A DNA stretch of 64,000 bases. Source: Sulfolobus sp. A20 (lineage in GTDB: Archaea; Thermoproteota; Thermoprotei_A; Sulfolobales; Sulfolobaceae). The translations under genes were made by a program, and so were the position numbers. The notes under the pieces are model-generated. The model ran no database searches. It was not told where the DNA came from and saw only the letters and a program-made list of their open reading frames with translations. This document shows positions 9,165 through 17,863 of the stretch, in pieces (the first letter of the stretch is position 1; each line of letters opens with the position of its first letter). The stretch is from positions 2,060,384 to 2,124,383 of the forward strand of contig NZ_CP017006.1 of the NCBI RefSeq assembly GCF_001719125.1. The letters are read 5' to 3'.

Positions 9165-10265
9165 ATGGACGTTATATTACCAGATTATTATGGAGAGAAT
9201 ATTTATACGCTTTCGTGTACGATTGCAAAGTTTCTAGGTGTTAATAGAAATTGCCTTAAAGAGATGGATATTTCATTAAATAATAGACTGGTTTTAGTCC
9301 TATTTGACGGATTAGGATGGAACATCTTTCAAAAGACAGAGAGTAAAATCAATGCGAAGAAGATAACTACAGTTTTCCCATCAACTACTTCCACTGTCTT
9401 AACAACCTTATTTACTGCCTTGACCCCTGGTGAGCACGGAGTTTTAGGATATAATACGTTTGTAAAAAGATTAGGTGGGATAGTAAATACATTACGTTAT
9501 ACGTTTCCCCAGTTAAGCGAGAGGGACTCCATAAAGGATTCATTATCCTTCAATGTCTCATTTCCTTATGTGAAAAGTTATTTAAAGGAGGTCAATAATA
9601 AGAAAACTTTATCTGTTATTCCTAAAGGTATAGAAAACACTGAGTTCAGTAATGCTACACATGGGGGAACAAGCGAATATAGAACTTATGCGAACTATTG
9701 GGACTCGTTCTATCAATTATCACAAGCCCTGCAACAAGGATCTTATGATTTCATTTACTTCTATGAGCCTGACGTTGATACTTTAGCCCATAAAAACGGA
9801 CCTTATTCAGAAGCTACTGTTAGTTGTGCTAAGGATCTTTTGAAGAGTATTATGTCATTGGCTGAAAAATATACTAACTACTCTTTCATTATTACGGCTG
9901 ATCACGGTCATGTTCCAGTATCTCAAAATATCTTATTAAATGATGATCAAGAATTAATCAATTATCTGGAAGTTCCTCCATACGGAGATTCAAGAGCAAT
10001 ATTTCTACGAACTAGATATGAAATTTCTACATATTTAACGAGGAAATATGATAATCTAAGGATATTTGGAAAATCGGATGCAGAGAAGCTTTTAGGCAGA
10101 ATAAGTGACTCCAGCATACTACCAGATTATATTGTGGTCCCTACAGACTACAAGTCATATATCTTTAGTTTCAAGCAGAAAGATGAGTATGATAAACTTA
10201 AAGGTCATCATGGTGGTCTATTGTCAGAAGAGTTCGAAATACCTTTGGTGGTGCTAAATGGTTGA
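9165..10265 (+). CDS. Type I phosphodiesterase / nucleotide pyrophosphatase (alkaline phosphatase superfamily)
   Basis: 366 residues. Metal and nucleophile motifs of the superfamily are present: LVLFDGLGWN (first Asp), TVFPSTTSTVLTTLFT (Thr nucleophile region), GEHGVLGYN, YEPDVDTLAHKNGP (Asp, His), TADHGH (Asp, His, His), and a C-terminal GHHGGL. No signal peptide is seen, so it likely acts in the cytoplasm on phosphodiester or phosphonate bonds; substrate unknown. It overlaps the next gene by 8 nt, forming a two-gene operon with a phosphoribosyltransferase, which hints at nucleotide substrates. Confidence 0.85.
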   Translation: MDVILPDYYGENIYTLSCTIAKFLGVNRNCLKEMDISLNNRLVLVLFDGLGWNIFQKTESKINAKKITTVFPSTTSTVLTTLFTALTPGEHGVLGYNTFVKRLGGIVNTLRYTFPQLSERDSIKDSLSFNVSFPYVKSYLKEVNNKKTLSVIPKGIENTEFSNATHGGTSEYRTYANYWDSFYQLSQALQQGSYDFIYFYEPDVDTLAHKNGPYSEATVSCAKDLLKSIMSLAEKYTNYSFIITADHGHVPVSQNILLNDDQELINYLEVPPYGDSRAIFLRTRYEISTYLTRKYDNLRIFGKSDAEKLLGRISDSSILPDYIVVPTDYKSYIFSFKQKDEYDKLKGHHGGLLSEEFEIPLVVLNG

Positions 10266-10797
10266 TTATTATATACCTTCATGGAATGAAATTGAAGAAG
10301 GAATTTTTTACATAGGCGAATCTTTAGTTAAAAATTATTATATTCCAGACGTTATAGTAGCTGTTCTAACTGGTGGCGTGATACCTGCTAAGTTATTATC
10401 AGATCTTCTTGATATTAAGAATATAAGGTATATTGAAATAAAGTTCTATAGAAATGTAGGTAAGACAGAGAATAAGCCAGTAATTAAGTCAGTGTATACG
10501 GACTCGTTAGAAGGGAAGAACGTTCTTGTTGTGGATGATGTTTCTGATACTGGAGAAACTTTGGAGGCTGTAAGTAATGTAATAACAATGTTTAACCCTA
10601 CAAAAATAATGACGGCTACCCTTTATCTAAAACCTTGGTCTAAGAGGATACCGGATTTCTACTATAAGCAAATTGATAAGTGGATAGTATTTCCGTGGGA
10701 TAAGTGGGATGTGGTTAGAGAGAATAGGGATATTCAAATAGAGAATAAAGATAGATTTTTAAATTTATATCATGAATTGGCAAGGATTAAAAAATAA
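10258..10797 (+). CDS. Purine-type phosphoribosyltransferase
   Basis: 179 residues. The PRPP-binding motif VLVVDDVSDTGETL (about 91-104) is intact, and VIVAVLTGGVIPAKLLSDLL forms the pyrophosphate loop region. The C-terminal hood (DKWIVFPWDKWD) resembles archaeal xanthine/hypoxanthine/guanine phosphoribosyltransferases of the GpT type, which salvage purine bases. Base specificity cannot be read from the sequence. Coupled to the upstream phosphodiesterase by an 8-nt overlap. Confidence 0.85.
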   Translation: MVDYYIPSWNEIEEGIFYIGESLVKNYYIPDVIVAVLTGGVIPAKLLSDLLDIKNIRYIEIKFYRNVGKTENKPVIKSVYTDSLEGKNVLVVDDVSDTGETLEAVSNVITMFNPTKIMTATLYLKPWSKRIPDFYYKQIDKWIVFPWDKWDVVRENRDIQIENKDRFLNLYHELARIKK

Positions 10798-10824
10798 CCA
10801 GAAATTTAATATTTCATTAACAAG

Positions 10825-12486
10825 TCAGAAAATGGATGGCTCTTTATACTCTCCCCAAACTTCTCTTAATGCCCCACTGATTTCTCCTATTGTCGCGCCA
10901 ACCTTTATACAATCTAACACATACGGGAACAAGTTTTCACTATTCCTTTCAGCTACCTTTACTAATTTGTTAAGTGAATCTTTTACCCTTTGAGTATCTC
11001 TCTCATTTCTGTATTTCTTTAACCTAGTAAGTACCTTTTCCCTAATCTCTGGGTTAACTCTAAATATTTCAGTGGTGCCTACCCAATCTGGTTCATAGAA
11101 CATATTAACTCCTACTTTAATTAAGTCTCCCTCCTCTATCCTCTTCTGAATCCTATATGCGCTTTCAGCTATTTGAGATTGAGGAAAGCCATACTCAATA
11201 GCCTTAATCATCCCGCCCATCTTTTCGACTTGATCTATGATCTTCCATGCCCTTTCCTCTATTTCGTCAGTAAGCCACTCAACATAATATGACCCTCCTA
11301 ATGGGTCTACTGTGCTCGTTGCACCGCTCTCATATGCTATTATCTGTTGTACTCTAATAGCTATCTTAGCTGACTTCTCGGTTGGTAAAGCTAATGCCTC
11401 ATCGTAAGAGTTGACGTGTAAACTTTGAGTCCCTCCTAGAACCGCAGCCAACGCTTGCAAAGTAGTTCTGATGATGTTAATTTCGGGTTGTTGTGCAGTT
11501 AATTCAGCCCCCCCTGTCTGTGTGTGAAATCTTAACATCAAAGATTCTGGATTTTTAGCTTTAAACCAGTCTTTCATTATCTTAGCCCACATTCTTCTAG
11601 CTGCTCTAAACTTAGCTACCTCTTCGAAGATGTCCGTGTAAGCAGCGAAGAAAAATGATAAATGGGGGGCAAACTCATCTACTGAAATGCCTCTCTCTAA
11701 CGTTCTTCTAACGTACTCTATTCCATCTGCTAAAGTAAATGCTACTTCAAGTGCTGCATCAGCCCCAGCTTCTCTGATGTGATATCCGCTGATACTTATT
11801 GGATGCCATTTTGGTAAATATTTTGCTGAATATTCTATAATATCAACTGCATATTTCATAGAAGGTTCCGGAGGATATATGAAATTCTTTCTAGCTATAT
11901 ATTCCTTGAGAATGTCATTCTGAACTGTCCCGTCTAATGCACTCTTATCAATTCCTCTCGATTCAGCAGTCGCTATTAACATTGATAGTAGTTCCATTGC
12001 AGTAGCATTGATTGTCATAGATACTGTTACTTTATTTAACGGTATTTGTGACATTACTAGATCCATTTCTTTCCAGTGAAACATTGAAACTCCTACTACT
12101 CCAACCTCAGCAAAGGCTAATTCATGGTCTGGATCTAAACCTAATTGTGTTGGTAAGTCAAAAGCCATACTTAAGCCAGTTTGACCAGCATCTAATAGTC
12201 TTCTGAATCTAGAATTAGTTTCTTCCGCAGAACCAAAGCCAGCATATTGCCTTATCGTCCAAATTCTACCCCTATACATATTAGGGTAGATTCCTCTGGT
12301 GAAGGGGAATTGCCCCGGTAATCCTATTTTTTCTAAATACTCTCCCCTTACATCTAATGGCGTGTAAAGAGGATTCACTTTTATCCCAGAAAATGTAGTG
12401 AATTCCTTTTTTCTTTCAGCTCTTTTCTTTATCCATTCTTTATAAACTTTCTCTTCCCACTCCTTAATCTTATCCTCTATGTCCAT
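10825..12486 (-). CDS. mcmA1: Methylmalonyl-CoA mutase, catalytic subunit (no B12-binding domain)
   Basis: 553 residues, the length of archaeal large subunits that lack the C-terminal cobalamin-binding domain, which must be a separate protein outside this window. Typical TIM-barrel motifs: FTRGIYPNMYRGRIWTIRQY, TGLSMAFDLPTQLG, SISGYHIREAGA, RFHTQTGG, LGGTQSLHVNSYDEAL, TSTVDPLGGSYYVE. It interconverts methylmalonyl-CoA and succinyl-CoA, in Sulfolobales within the 3-hydroxypropionate/4-hydroxybutyrate cycle. The next gene, divergent by 81 nt, is the epimerase of the same step. Confidence 0.95.
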   Translation of the reverse strand: MDIEDKIKEWEEKVYKEWIKKRAERKKEFTTFSGIKVNPLYTPLDVRGEYLEKIGLPGQFPFTRGIYPNMYRGRIWTIRQYAGFGSAEETNSRFRRLLDAGQTGLSMAFDLPTQLGLDPDHELAFAEVGVVGVSMFHWKEMDLVMSQIPLNKVTVSMTINATAMELLSMLIATAESRGIDKSALDGTVQNDILKEYIARKNFIYPPEPSMKYAVDIIEYSAKYLPKWHPISISGYHIREAGADAALEVAFTLADGIEYVRRTLERGISVDEFAPHLSFFFAAYTDIFEEVAKFRAARRMWAKIMKDWFKAKNPESLMLRFHTQTGGAELTAQQPEINIIRTTLQALAAVLGGTQSLHVNSYDEALALPTEKSAKIAIRVQQIIAYESGATSTVDPLGGSYYVEWLTDEIEERAWKIIDQVEKMGGMIKAIEYGFPQSQIAESAYRIQKRIEEGDLIKVGVNMFYEPDWVGTTEIFRVNPEIREKVLTRLKKYRNERDTQRVKDSLNKLVKVAERNSENLFPYVLDCIKVGATIGEISGALREVWGEYKEPSIF

Positions 12487-12504
12487 ATAAGTTTAAATCT
12501 GTTT

Positions 12505-12567
12505 AAACGCTATATAACTTTTACTTTTAAATCAAATTTATAAGCTAAATAGTATTGAAGTATTACA
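12505..12567. promoter_or_regulatory. Divergent promoter of mcmA1 and the methylmalonyl-CoA epimerase
   Basis: For the plus strand, AATTTATAAGC (about 12534-12544) is centred near -28 from the ATG at 12568. For the minus strand, the complement of TATATAAC (12511-12518) is near -28 from the ATG at 12486. Both are canonical crenarchaeal TATA positions, so mutase and epimerase are probably co-expressed from one intergenic region. Confidence 0.6.
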
Positions 12568-12990
12568 ATGAATGCAGAAAACATAGATCACATAGGTGTA
12601 GCTGTTGAGAATATTGATCAAGCAATAAAATTTTATCAAGAGGTTCTGGGAATGAAGTTAGTCCACTTTGAAGTTTTAGAAGATAGAGGAATAAAGGTAG
12701 CGTTCTTAACTGGGCAAAACGGGGAGACTGCTATTGAACTTATGGAGCCAATAAATCATTATGATATAAATAACACAGTTGCTAAGTTTTTGAAAAATAG
12801 AGGGCAAGGATTACATCATATCGCGATAAAAGTTAGTGATATACAAAAGTCTTTAGAAGAGTTATCAGGTAAGGGTTTGCAATTAATTGATACTAAACCG
12901 AGGAAAGGTGCAAGAGGTCATTTAGTAGCATTCGTTCATCCTAAAAGTGCGATGGGAATTTTATTAGAATTAGTTCAGCCACAAGAGTGA
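12568..12990 (+). CDS. mce: Methylmalonyl-CoA epimerase
   Basis: 140 residues with the glyoxalase/VOC fold of the family: N-terminal IDHIGVAVENIDQAIKFY with the first metal His, AIELMEP (Glu), GLHHIAIKVSD (second His) and GILLELVQP (Glu). It racemises methylmalonyl-CoA so that the mutase can use the product of propionyl-CoA carboxylase. It lies divergently beside the mutase subunit gene, and the carboxylase operon is at 45.2-48.9 kb. Confidence 0.93.
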   Translation: MNAENIDHIGVAVENIDQAIKFYQEVLGMKLVHFEVLEDRGIKVAFLTGQNGETAIELMEPINHYDINNTVAKFLKNRGQGLHHIAIKVSDIQKSLEELSGKGLQLIDTKPRKGARGHLVAFVHPKSAMGILLELVQPQE

Positions 12991-12992
12991 AT

Positions 12993-13028
12993 TTTTAAGT
13001 TAAAAAGGGAATATATAATAATGGTGAT
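12993..13028 (+). promoter_or_regulatory. Promoter and Shine-Dalgarno site of the Hsp20 gene
   Basis: TTTTTAAGTTAAAA (about 12993-13006) is an AT-rich TATA candidate. GGTGAT (13023-13028) lies 5 nt before the ATG at 13034 and matches the 3' end of 16S rRNA, so this gene, unlike many neighbours, seems to have a short leader with a ribosome site. Confidence 0.5.
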
Positions 13029-13033
13029 ATCTA

Positions 13034-13558
13034 ATGCCTAAGAAAGAGAGAGATATATTTGATATAATGGATGAATGGATTAGGGAGATGGAAGAGGAGT
13101 TTGAGAGAATAGAAAGAGAGTTCATGAGGAATATTAAGAGCGGTGAAGTAAAGCAATTTGGTCCTTATGTGTATGGATTTAGAGTAACAGTAGGACCAGA
13201 CGGAGTACCTAAAGTAGAGGAATTTGGTAATGTGAGGAAGATTAGAGGTAAGCCAATGATCTCAGAAGAAATAGAGCCTCTAGCTGACGTTATAGAAAGA
13301 GATAAGGAGATTAAAGTGATAGCTGAGGTTCCAGGTGTAAACAAGGATGATATTAAAGTCAAATTGACAAATAATGGAAAGAAACTTGTAATAACTGCTA
13401 AGTCGGAGGATAAGAATTATTATAAGGAGATCGACTTGCCCGCCGAGGTAGATGAGAAATCTGCTAAGGCTAATTATAAGAACGGTGTACTAGAGATAAC
13501 TTTACAAAAGAAATCTCCTTCCGTATCAGAATCGGGTGTTGATATTAAAATTGAATAA
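13034..13558 (+). CDS. hsp20: Small heat shock protein, Hsp20/alpha-crystallin family
   Basis: 174 residues. An N-terminal acidic helical region (ERDIFDIMDEWIREMEEEFE) and a Gly/Pro-rich segment are followed by an alpha-crystallin domain from about residue 75 (PLADVIERDKEIKVIAEVPGV ... ANYKNGVLEITL). The C-terminus DIKIE contains the I-x-I motif that mediates oligomer assembly. It is an ATP-independent holdase. The protein is about 20 kDa, matching the larger of the Sulfolobus small Hsps. It ends 6 nt before the convergent ZPR1 gene. Confidence 0.93.
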   Translation: MPKKERDIFDIMDEWIREMEEEFERIEREFMRNIKSGEVKQFGPYVYGFRVTVGPDGVPKVEEFGNVRKIRGKPMISEEIEPLADVIERDKEIKVIAEVPGVNKDDIKVKLTNNGKKLVITAKSEDKNYYKEIDLPAEVDEKSAKANYKNGVLEITLQKKSPSVSESGVDIKIE

Positions 13559-13564
13559 TTCTCC

Positions 13565-14101
13565 TTAATGACTATATTTTATTACGAGCTCTTCTATCTT
13601 AGCTTTATCAGATTTGATAAAACTTAATCCAGATTCGTCCTCTATCATTAAGGTGAAACTAATTTTTCCATCCATTGCATTATTTATCATATTCATGCAG
13701 TTATCATCACAATAAGATTCTATTTGATCAAGTACTATTTCCAATATTCCTTCAACTGTTGTGATATATCCTTGAGACGCACTAGCTGGTTCAATTTCTA
13801 GTTCTAGCTCTGGTATGATTATTTTTCCAAATGGTGATCTATATACTATGGTCTTTAAGTCGTCTTTATTCTCTACCTTATACTTTATTAGTTTAGGCTT
13901 GTTGGTCTCATACGGTTTAACGTCCCTAAACCTATATCCACAATTTTCACATACCCAGTTAGATAATATTAACATGCCAGCAATTGGAACCTCATATAAG
14001 TAATCCCTAGCATGGAGAGTGTTCTTCTTACATACCGGGCACGTTAAAGTTTCCTCAAATAATAATTTAGGCTCTTGACTCACTTTTATTTCACCTATCA
14101 A
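13565..14101 (-). CDS. ZPR1-type zinc-finger protein
   Basis: 178 residues. One C4 zinc finger near the N-terminus, CPVC (about 21-24) and CENCGYR (about 50-56), followed by the all-beta ZPR1 domain (LELEIEPASASQGYITTVEG). Eukaryotic ZPR1 has two such units and is a chaperone for eEF1A; archaeal single-unit homologues are uncharacterised. Here it is divergent, 44 nt apart, from a GTPase of the EF1A-like GTPBP1 family, so a translation-GTPase chaperone link is plausible (inference). Confidence 0.85.
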   Translation of the reverse strand: MIGEIKVSQEPKLLFEETLTCPVCKKNTLHARDYLYEVPIAGMLILSNWVCENCGYRFRDVKPYETNKPKLIKYKVENKDDLKTIVYRSPFGKIIIPELELEIEPASASQGYITTVEGILEIVLDQIESYCDDNCMNMINNAMDGKISFTLMIEDESGLSFIKSDKAKIEELVIKYSH

Positions 14102-14145
14102 ACTTATTTAGTAGTTCTCAAATTTATTACTTGTTAAGTGGTGTA

Positions 14146-15714
14146 ATGAAATTACCCCGCGAAAGTGATGAAGGAAAAGTAGAATATAAACTTATTCTCC
14201 ATGATGTTACGCCAGATCGTCTCCAAGAGTTAGCTTCTCAGATGAAATATAGGTTAGAGGAAGGAAACGGGGAGGCATTTTATGTATTAGGAGTCACGAA
14301 TGAAGGTGAGATAATAGGTTTAAGTAGGGAGGAAGTTGAGACCAGCATTTCAACCTTGGGTAAGATAGCTAACCTAATAAACGCTAAGATAGTTTATAGA
14401 AGAGAAGCTGAAGTAAGGAAAGGGAGGTATGTTGTAGAATTATTAGTCAGACGATTTAAGGAAAAACTCCCAGTTGAGGTGAACGTAGCTGTTATGGGGC
14501 ATGTGAATGCTGGAAAAAGTACCGTAACTGGAGCTTTAGTATTGGGCAAATTAGATGATGGTAATGGTGGTTTAAGGAGTACTATTGCTAGGCATCTCCA
14601 TGAAGTATTATCTGGAAGGACGTCATCCATTACGTTGAGACTAATTGGATTCGACGATAATGGAAAAATAGTGAATTGGCAGCTAAAAGATCCTCTGGAC
14701 GAAGCTGAAGTGACTATGAGCAGTAGTAAGGTAATAAGGTTAGTTGATTTAGGTGGTCATGAAAGGTATTTAAGAACTACTCTGAAGGGACTTTTAGGTT
14801 ATGAAATTAATTATGTAATGATCGTAGTTGGTGCAGATGATGGCTTAAGTATTATGGGTAAAGAACACTTAGCAATAGCGTCCGTTTTAAAATTTCCTAT
14901 ATTTGTATTGATAACTAAAATTGACAAATACCCAGAAGAGAAGATAAAATCCATCATTACAGATATAAAGAATATTCTTAAAATTCCTGGAATTAATAGG
15001 TTAGCCTTAGAGGTTGAGGACGAAGATGATGTGATAAATGCTATATTGGCAATTAAATCGAAACGAGTTGTACCAATATTTAAGGTATCAAATGTTACTG
15101 GCAAAGGTTTAGATCTACTTATTAAATTCCTTCACTTACTTCCACCAGAGTCTGAAGCGTCTAGAGACATAGAGCCGCCATTAGTGTATATTGATGAGGT
15201 ATATAATGTAACTGGAGTCGGTACAGTAGTTTTAGGGTCTGTGGTAAGAGGTAAGGTTAACATTAATGAGTCATTGATGATAGGGCCAAACAAGGCTGGT
15301 GAATTTAAAGAAGTAAGAGTAAAGAGCATTCAAGTTAACAGGATTTTCGTTGATTCCGTGTCTAGGGGTAATATAGCTACATTTGCAATCCAAGGTATTG
15401 ATAAGGAAAGCCTTAGGAAAGGAATGGTTATGTTAAAAGGAAGCCCTAAAGTTATAAGGAGATTTAAGGCTAAGATATTCATTCTTCATCACCCAACTAC
15501 CATAAGAGAAGGTTACGTAGCTACTCTTCACTCTTACACTATACGTCAAGCAGCCAGATTTGAAAAAATACAAAATAAAGTTTTGAGAACTGGTGATACT
15601 AGTGAGGTAATACTCTCCTTTTTATATAGACCGGAGTATTTAGAAAGAGGTCAGATATTCGTATTCAGAGAAGGTAGAACTAGAGGAGTAGGCATGGTTT
15701 TAGAGCCGTTATAA
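14146..15714 (+). CDS. GTPBP1-like translational GTPase
   Basis: 522 residues from ATG 14146 (an upstream TTG at 14131 is in frame but weaker). GTPase motifs: G1 GHVNAGKST, G3 DLGGHE, G4 TKID, followed by two EF-Tu-like beta-barrel domains. The family (archaeal GTPBP1/2-like) is related to EF1A and SelB; eukaryotic GTPBP1 helps rescue or recycle ribosomes, while the archaeal role is unknown. The N-terminal 115 residues are an extra domain (LPRESDEGKVEYKLILHDVT) found in this subgroup. Confidence 0.88.
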   Translation: MKLPRESDEGKVEYKLILHDVTPDRLQELASQMKYRLEEGNGEAFYVLGVTNEGEIIGLSREEVETSISTLGKIANLINAKIVYRREAEVRKGRYVVELLVRRFKEKLPVEVNVAVMGHVNAGKSTVTGALVLGKLDDGNGGLRSTIARHLHEVLSGRTSSITLRLIGFDDNGKIVNWQLKDPLDEAEVTMSSSKVIRLVDLGGHERYLRTTLKGLLGYEINYVMIVVGADDGLSIMGKEHLAIASVLKFPIFVLITKIDKYPEEKIKSIITDIKNILKIPGINRLALEVEDEDDVINAILAIKSKRVVPIFKVSNVTGKGLDLLIKFLHLLPPESEASRDIEPPLVYIDEVYNVTGVGTVVLGSVVRGKVNINESLMIGPNKAGEFKEVRVKSIQVNRIFVDSVSRGNIATFAIQGIDKESLRKGMVMLKGSPKVIRRFKAKIFILHHPTTIREGYVATLHSYTIRQAARFEKIQNKVLRTGDTSEVILSFLYRPEYLERGQIFVFREGRTRGVGMVLEPL

Positions 15715-15840
15715 AAAGCAGAGAGAATTTTTGGAATATGTATCATATTATCATTGTATTAAATAATTATTTAACGGTCAACTTAGCCTTCTTTAATGTA
15801 AAGGTGCATTGAAATTAAGGTATAATCTGATAAAAGAAAG

Positions 15841-15875
15841 ACAAACCTCGTCCTTTTTTGCTGGGAGGAGGTCAG
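15841..15875 (+). repeat. Short relic of an IS200/IS605 (TnpB) hairpin end
   Basis: ACAAACCTCGTCC-TTTTTTG-CTGGGAGGAGGTCAG reads as an imperfect CCTC...GAGG hairpin ending in GGAGGAGGTCAG. The same arrangement occurs at 51766-51812, and the GGAGG(A)(A/G)GTCAG tail also ends the TnpB relics at 23.7, 53.9 and 60.2 kb. It probably marks the end of a lost TnpB element. The rest of 15715-15949 is AT-rich with no gene that I can support. Confidence 0.5.
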
Positions 15876-15949
15876 TTTCACAATTTCCAAGTATATTATT
15901 ACGCGATATTACATCAAATATGATAAACTTGTTTGAAGTAAAAGCAAAT

Positions 15950-16364
15950 TTATGATTGAATATTATTTATTTTAGATATGCTACATTCAATTATTTGCCT
16001 TGATATTTTTTCGGCTTCTGTATCTATATACTTTTTCAAACTGTTTGCCAAAGGACCTTCAACACTGTAATCTGCCTTCCAATTAATCTTATTCTGCTCG
16101 AGCAAAAGGATGGTAGATATTGTTGCAGCTATTCCTGGACCTTCAATTGAAATTATCGTATTAACTTTATTTTCGTTTACCTCATGTTTTTTTATCATTC
16201 CATTCAATTGAACAGTTAAAAAGGAAAATTTTACCCTAGCCTTAAAGTAATTTCCGTTTATCTCTTCTACATTAGGTATACATTGGATTAGATTCTGTTG
16301 ATTAGAAAAAAAAATCTTTAGCCTTCTCTAAATTATTTAATTTCACCTCTCCTTCTATTTGCAT
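15950..16364 (-). pseudogene. CoxG-like SRPBCC protein, frameshifted at a T9 tract
   Basis: The frame opens at ATG 16364 (MQIEGEVKLNNLEKAKDFF) and hits a stop just after a run of nine T (minus strand; 16306-16314). Removing one T restores one frame through NLIQCIPNVEEINGNYF and VKFSFLTVQLNGMIKKHEV to the stop at 15950, giving about 137 residues similar to the CoxG-like protein directly upstream. The ATG overlaps the upstream stop (TAATG), so it is translationally coupled. It may be a true pseudogene, a sequencing error, or a gene read by slippage at the homopolymer. Confidence 0.75.
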
Positions 16365-16783
16365 TACTTTAGCACCTTTTCTTTTATGCAAGAGAACAAG
16401 TCACTTATGATCTTTTCAACAGCACTTCCCATTAGTCTAGCCCCTACTGACGCTAATACTCCAGACACCCTTACGTCAGCAGAGTAGTTAAGTTTTCCAT
16501 CTAATACCTCAACAAGAGCATCTATATCTACGTTACTATTCATTCCAGAACCTTTTGCCAATATCCTCCTCTTGGAATCGTCTATTTTTTCAAATTTTAC
16601 ATTAGCTTTATACTCTCCTTTTATGAATCCAATACCAGTTACTCCTACTAATTCATATCCGTCATCCTTTTTTGAAAAACTTTTCACTCCAGGAAAACAT
16701 TGGGAGACTTGATCTGGGTTATCTAATAGTTTTATTATTTGATCTTTTGACGCATTTATGTCGACTGAACCCTCATATTTCAT
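16364..16783 (-). CDS. coxG: CoxG-like protein (SRPBCC fold, CO dehydrogenase subunit G family)
   Basis: 139 residues with the CoxG signature: MKYEGSVDINASKDQIIKLL, NPDQVSQCFPGVKSF, the GEYKANVKFEKI strand, and a C-terminal helix (VGARLMGSAVEKIISDLF). CoxG proteins help mature or dock xanthine-oxidase-family molybdoenzymes at the membrane. That fits the nearby MocA-like cytidylyltransferase and CutC/CutB subunits. A second, frameshifted paralogue follows with a TAATG overlap. Confidence 0.88.
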   Translation of the reverse strand: MKYEGSVDINASKDQIIKLLDNPDQVSQCFPGVKSFSKKDDGYELVGVTGIGFIKGEYKANVKFEKIDDSKRRILAKGSGMNSNVDIDALVEVLDGKLNYSADVRVSGVLASVGARLMGSAVEKIISDLFSCIKEKVLK

Positions 16784-16811
16784 ATTTAAGTTTTAGAATA
16801 AAGTAGTATTT

Positions 16812-17381
16812 ATGAATATAGGGGTTGTTATTTTAGCTGCAGGAGAAGGGAAAAGGTTTGGTGGAAATAAATTATTAGCAAAGATAGATGGAGTCCCAAT
16901 TATTTTGAAGACTATCAGTATATATGATAAATTAGAGAAAGTAATTGTAGTTGGAAAGTATGTTCAAGATCTTATATCAATATTGTTAGACCAAGTCGTA
17001 ATTTATAATCCGAACTGGATGGAAGGAATTAGTAGTTCAATTAAGTTAGGTGTAAAAATGTTTAACGATTATGATGGAGTTCTTTTTGCGTTAGCTGATA
17101 TGCCTTACGTTACGAGGGAGGATGTAATGAAAATCTTAAATTCGTTTAAACCAGGCTGTAAAGTCGTTATCCCAGTTCATAAAGGTAAGAGAGGAAATCC
17201 TGTGTTAATTTCCAAGGAATTGTTTCCAGAACTAAATAAGTTAAGTGGAGATGTAGGGGCTAGAATCATATTGGAAAAATTAAGTGAAAGAGAGATATGC
17301 CTTGCAGAATGTGGAAAAGGTATTCTAATAGATATTGATAAAAAAGAGGATCTAATGAGCTTTAGGGATTTCCATCCTTAG
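16812..17381 (+). CDS. MocA-like molybdenum cofactor cytidylyl/guanylyltransferase
   Basis: 189 residues. N-terminal nucleotide-binding signature [15 protein letters not shown], central LADMPYV (metal Asp), and [14 protein letters not shown], all typical of the MobA/MocA family. Xanthine-oxidase-family enzymes use molybdopterin cytosine dinucleotide, so MocA (CTP) is more likely than MobA given the CutC/CutB genes next door. It starts 28 nt from the divergent coxG, and its 3' end overlaps the convergent cutC by 30 nt. Confidence 0.85.
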   Translation: MNIGVVILAAGEGKRFGGNKLLAKIDGVPIILKTISIYDKLEKVIVVGKYVQDLISILLDQVVIYNPNWMEGISSSIKLGVKMFNDYDGVLFALADMPYVTREDVMKILNSFKPGCKVVIPVHKGKRGNPVLISKELFPELNKLSGDVGARIILEKLSEREICLAECGKGILIDIDKKEDLMSFRDFHP

Positions 17382-17858
17382 TTTTTGTGATGCTAATTTT
17401 ATTGCTTCAACGATGTTTTGATAACCAGTGCATCTACATAAGTTTCCAGAAATTCCCTCTCTTATCTCTTCCTCAGTTGGATTTGGATTCTGCTTCAATA
17501 ACCAATAAGCTTCCATTATCATACCCGGAGTACAATAACCACATTGTAATCCATGCTTTTCCCAGAAAGCTTCTTGAATAGGGTGAAGCTTACCATCCTT
17601 GGACAAGCCCTCTATAGTTAATATCTCAGCTCCATCAGCTTCAACTGCTAATAACGTGCATGATTTGACACTTCTTCCATTTAGTATTACCGTACAGGCA
17701 CCACAATTACTTGTGTCACATCCAATGTGCACTCCAGTAAAGCCTAGTTCTCTTAAAACGTGAACTAATAATCTCCTGGGCTCGGTCTCTGTTTCATACT
17801 CTTGACCATTTATTTTTAGATGGATTTTTACTTTTTGATCTTTTTCAAATACCTTCAT
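17352..17858 (-). CDS. cutC: 2Fe-2S small subunit of a xanthine-oxidase-family dehydrogenase (CutC/CoxS type)
   Basis: 168 residues from ATG 17858. Plant-type ferredoxin cluster ligands in [12 protein letters not shown] and the later CTLL Cys, then the second cluster domain with [10 protein letters not shown] and [12 protein letters not shown]. It passes electrons from the molybdenum site to FAD. In Sulfolobus the homologous trimer oxidises glyceraldehyde. The stop of cutB (TGA in AGGTGA) is itself part of the Shine-Dalgarno site before this ATG. An alternative GTG start at 17867 is in frame. Confidence 0.93.
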   Translation of the reverse strand: MKVFEKDQKVKIHLKINGQEYETETEPRRLLVHVLRELGFTGVHIGCDTSNCGACTVILNGRSVKSCTLLAVEADGAEILTIEGLSKDGKLHPIQEAFWEKHGLQCGYCTPGMIMEAYWLLKQNPNPTEEEIREGISGNLCRCTGYQNIVEAIKLASQKLRMEIPKAH

Positions 17859-17863
17859 TTTCT

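Noticed and set aside
9049-9237. 62-codon plus-strand frame with a hydrophobic N-terminus
   Set aside because: It is antisense to the better supported 57-residue membrane protein gene (8955-9128) and runs into the phosphodiesterase gene in another frame.
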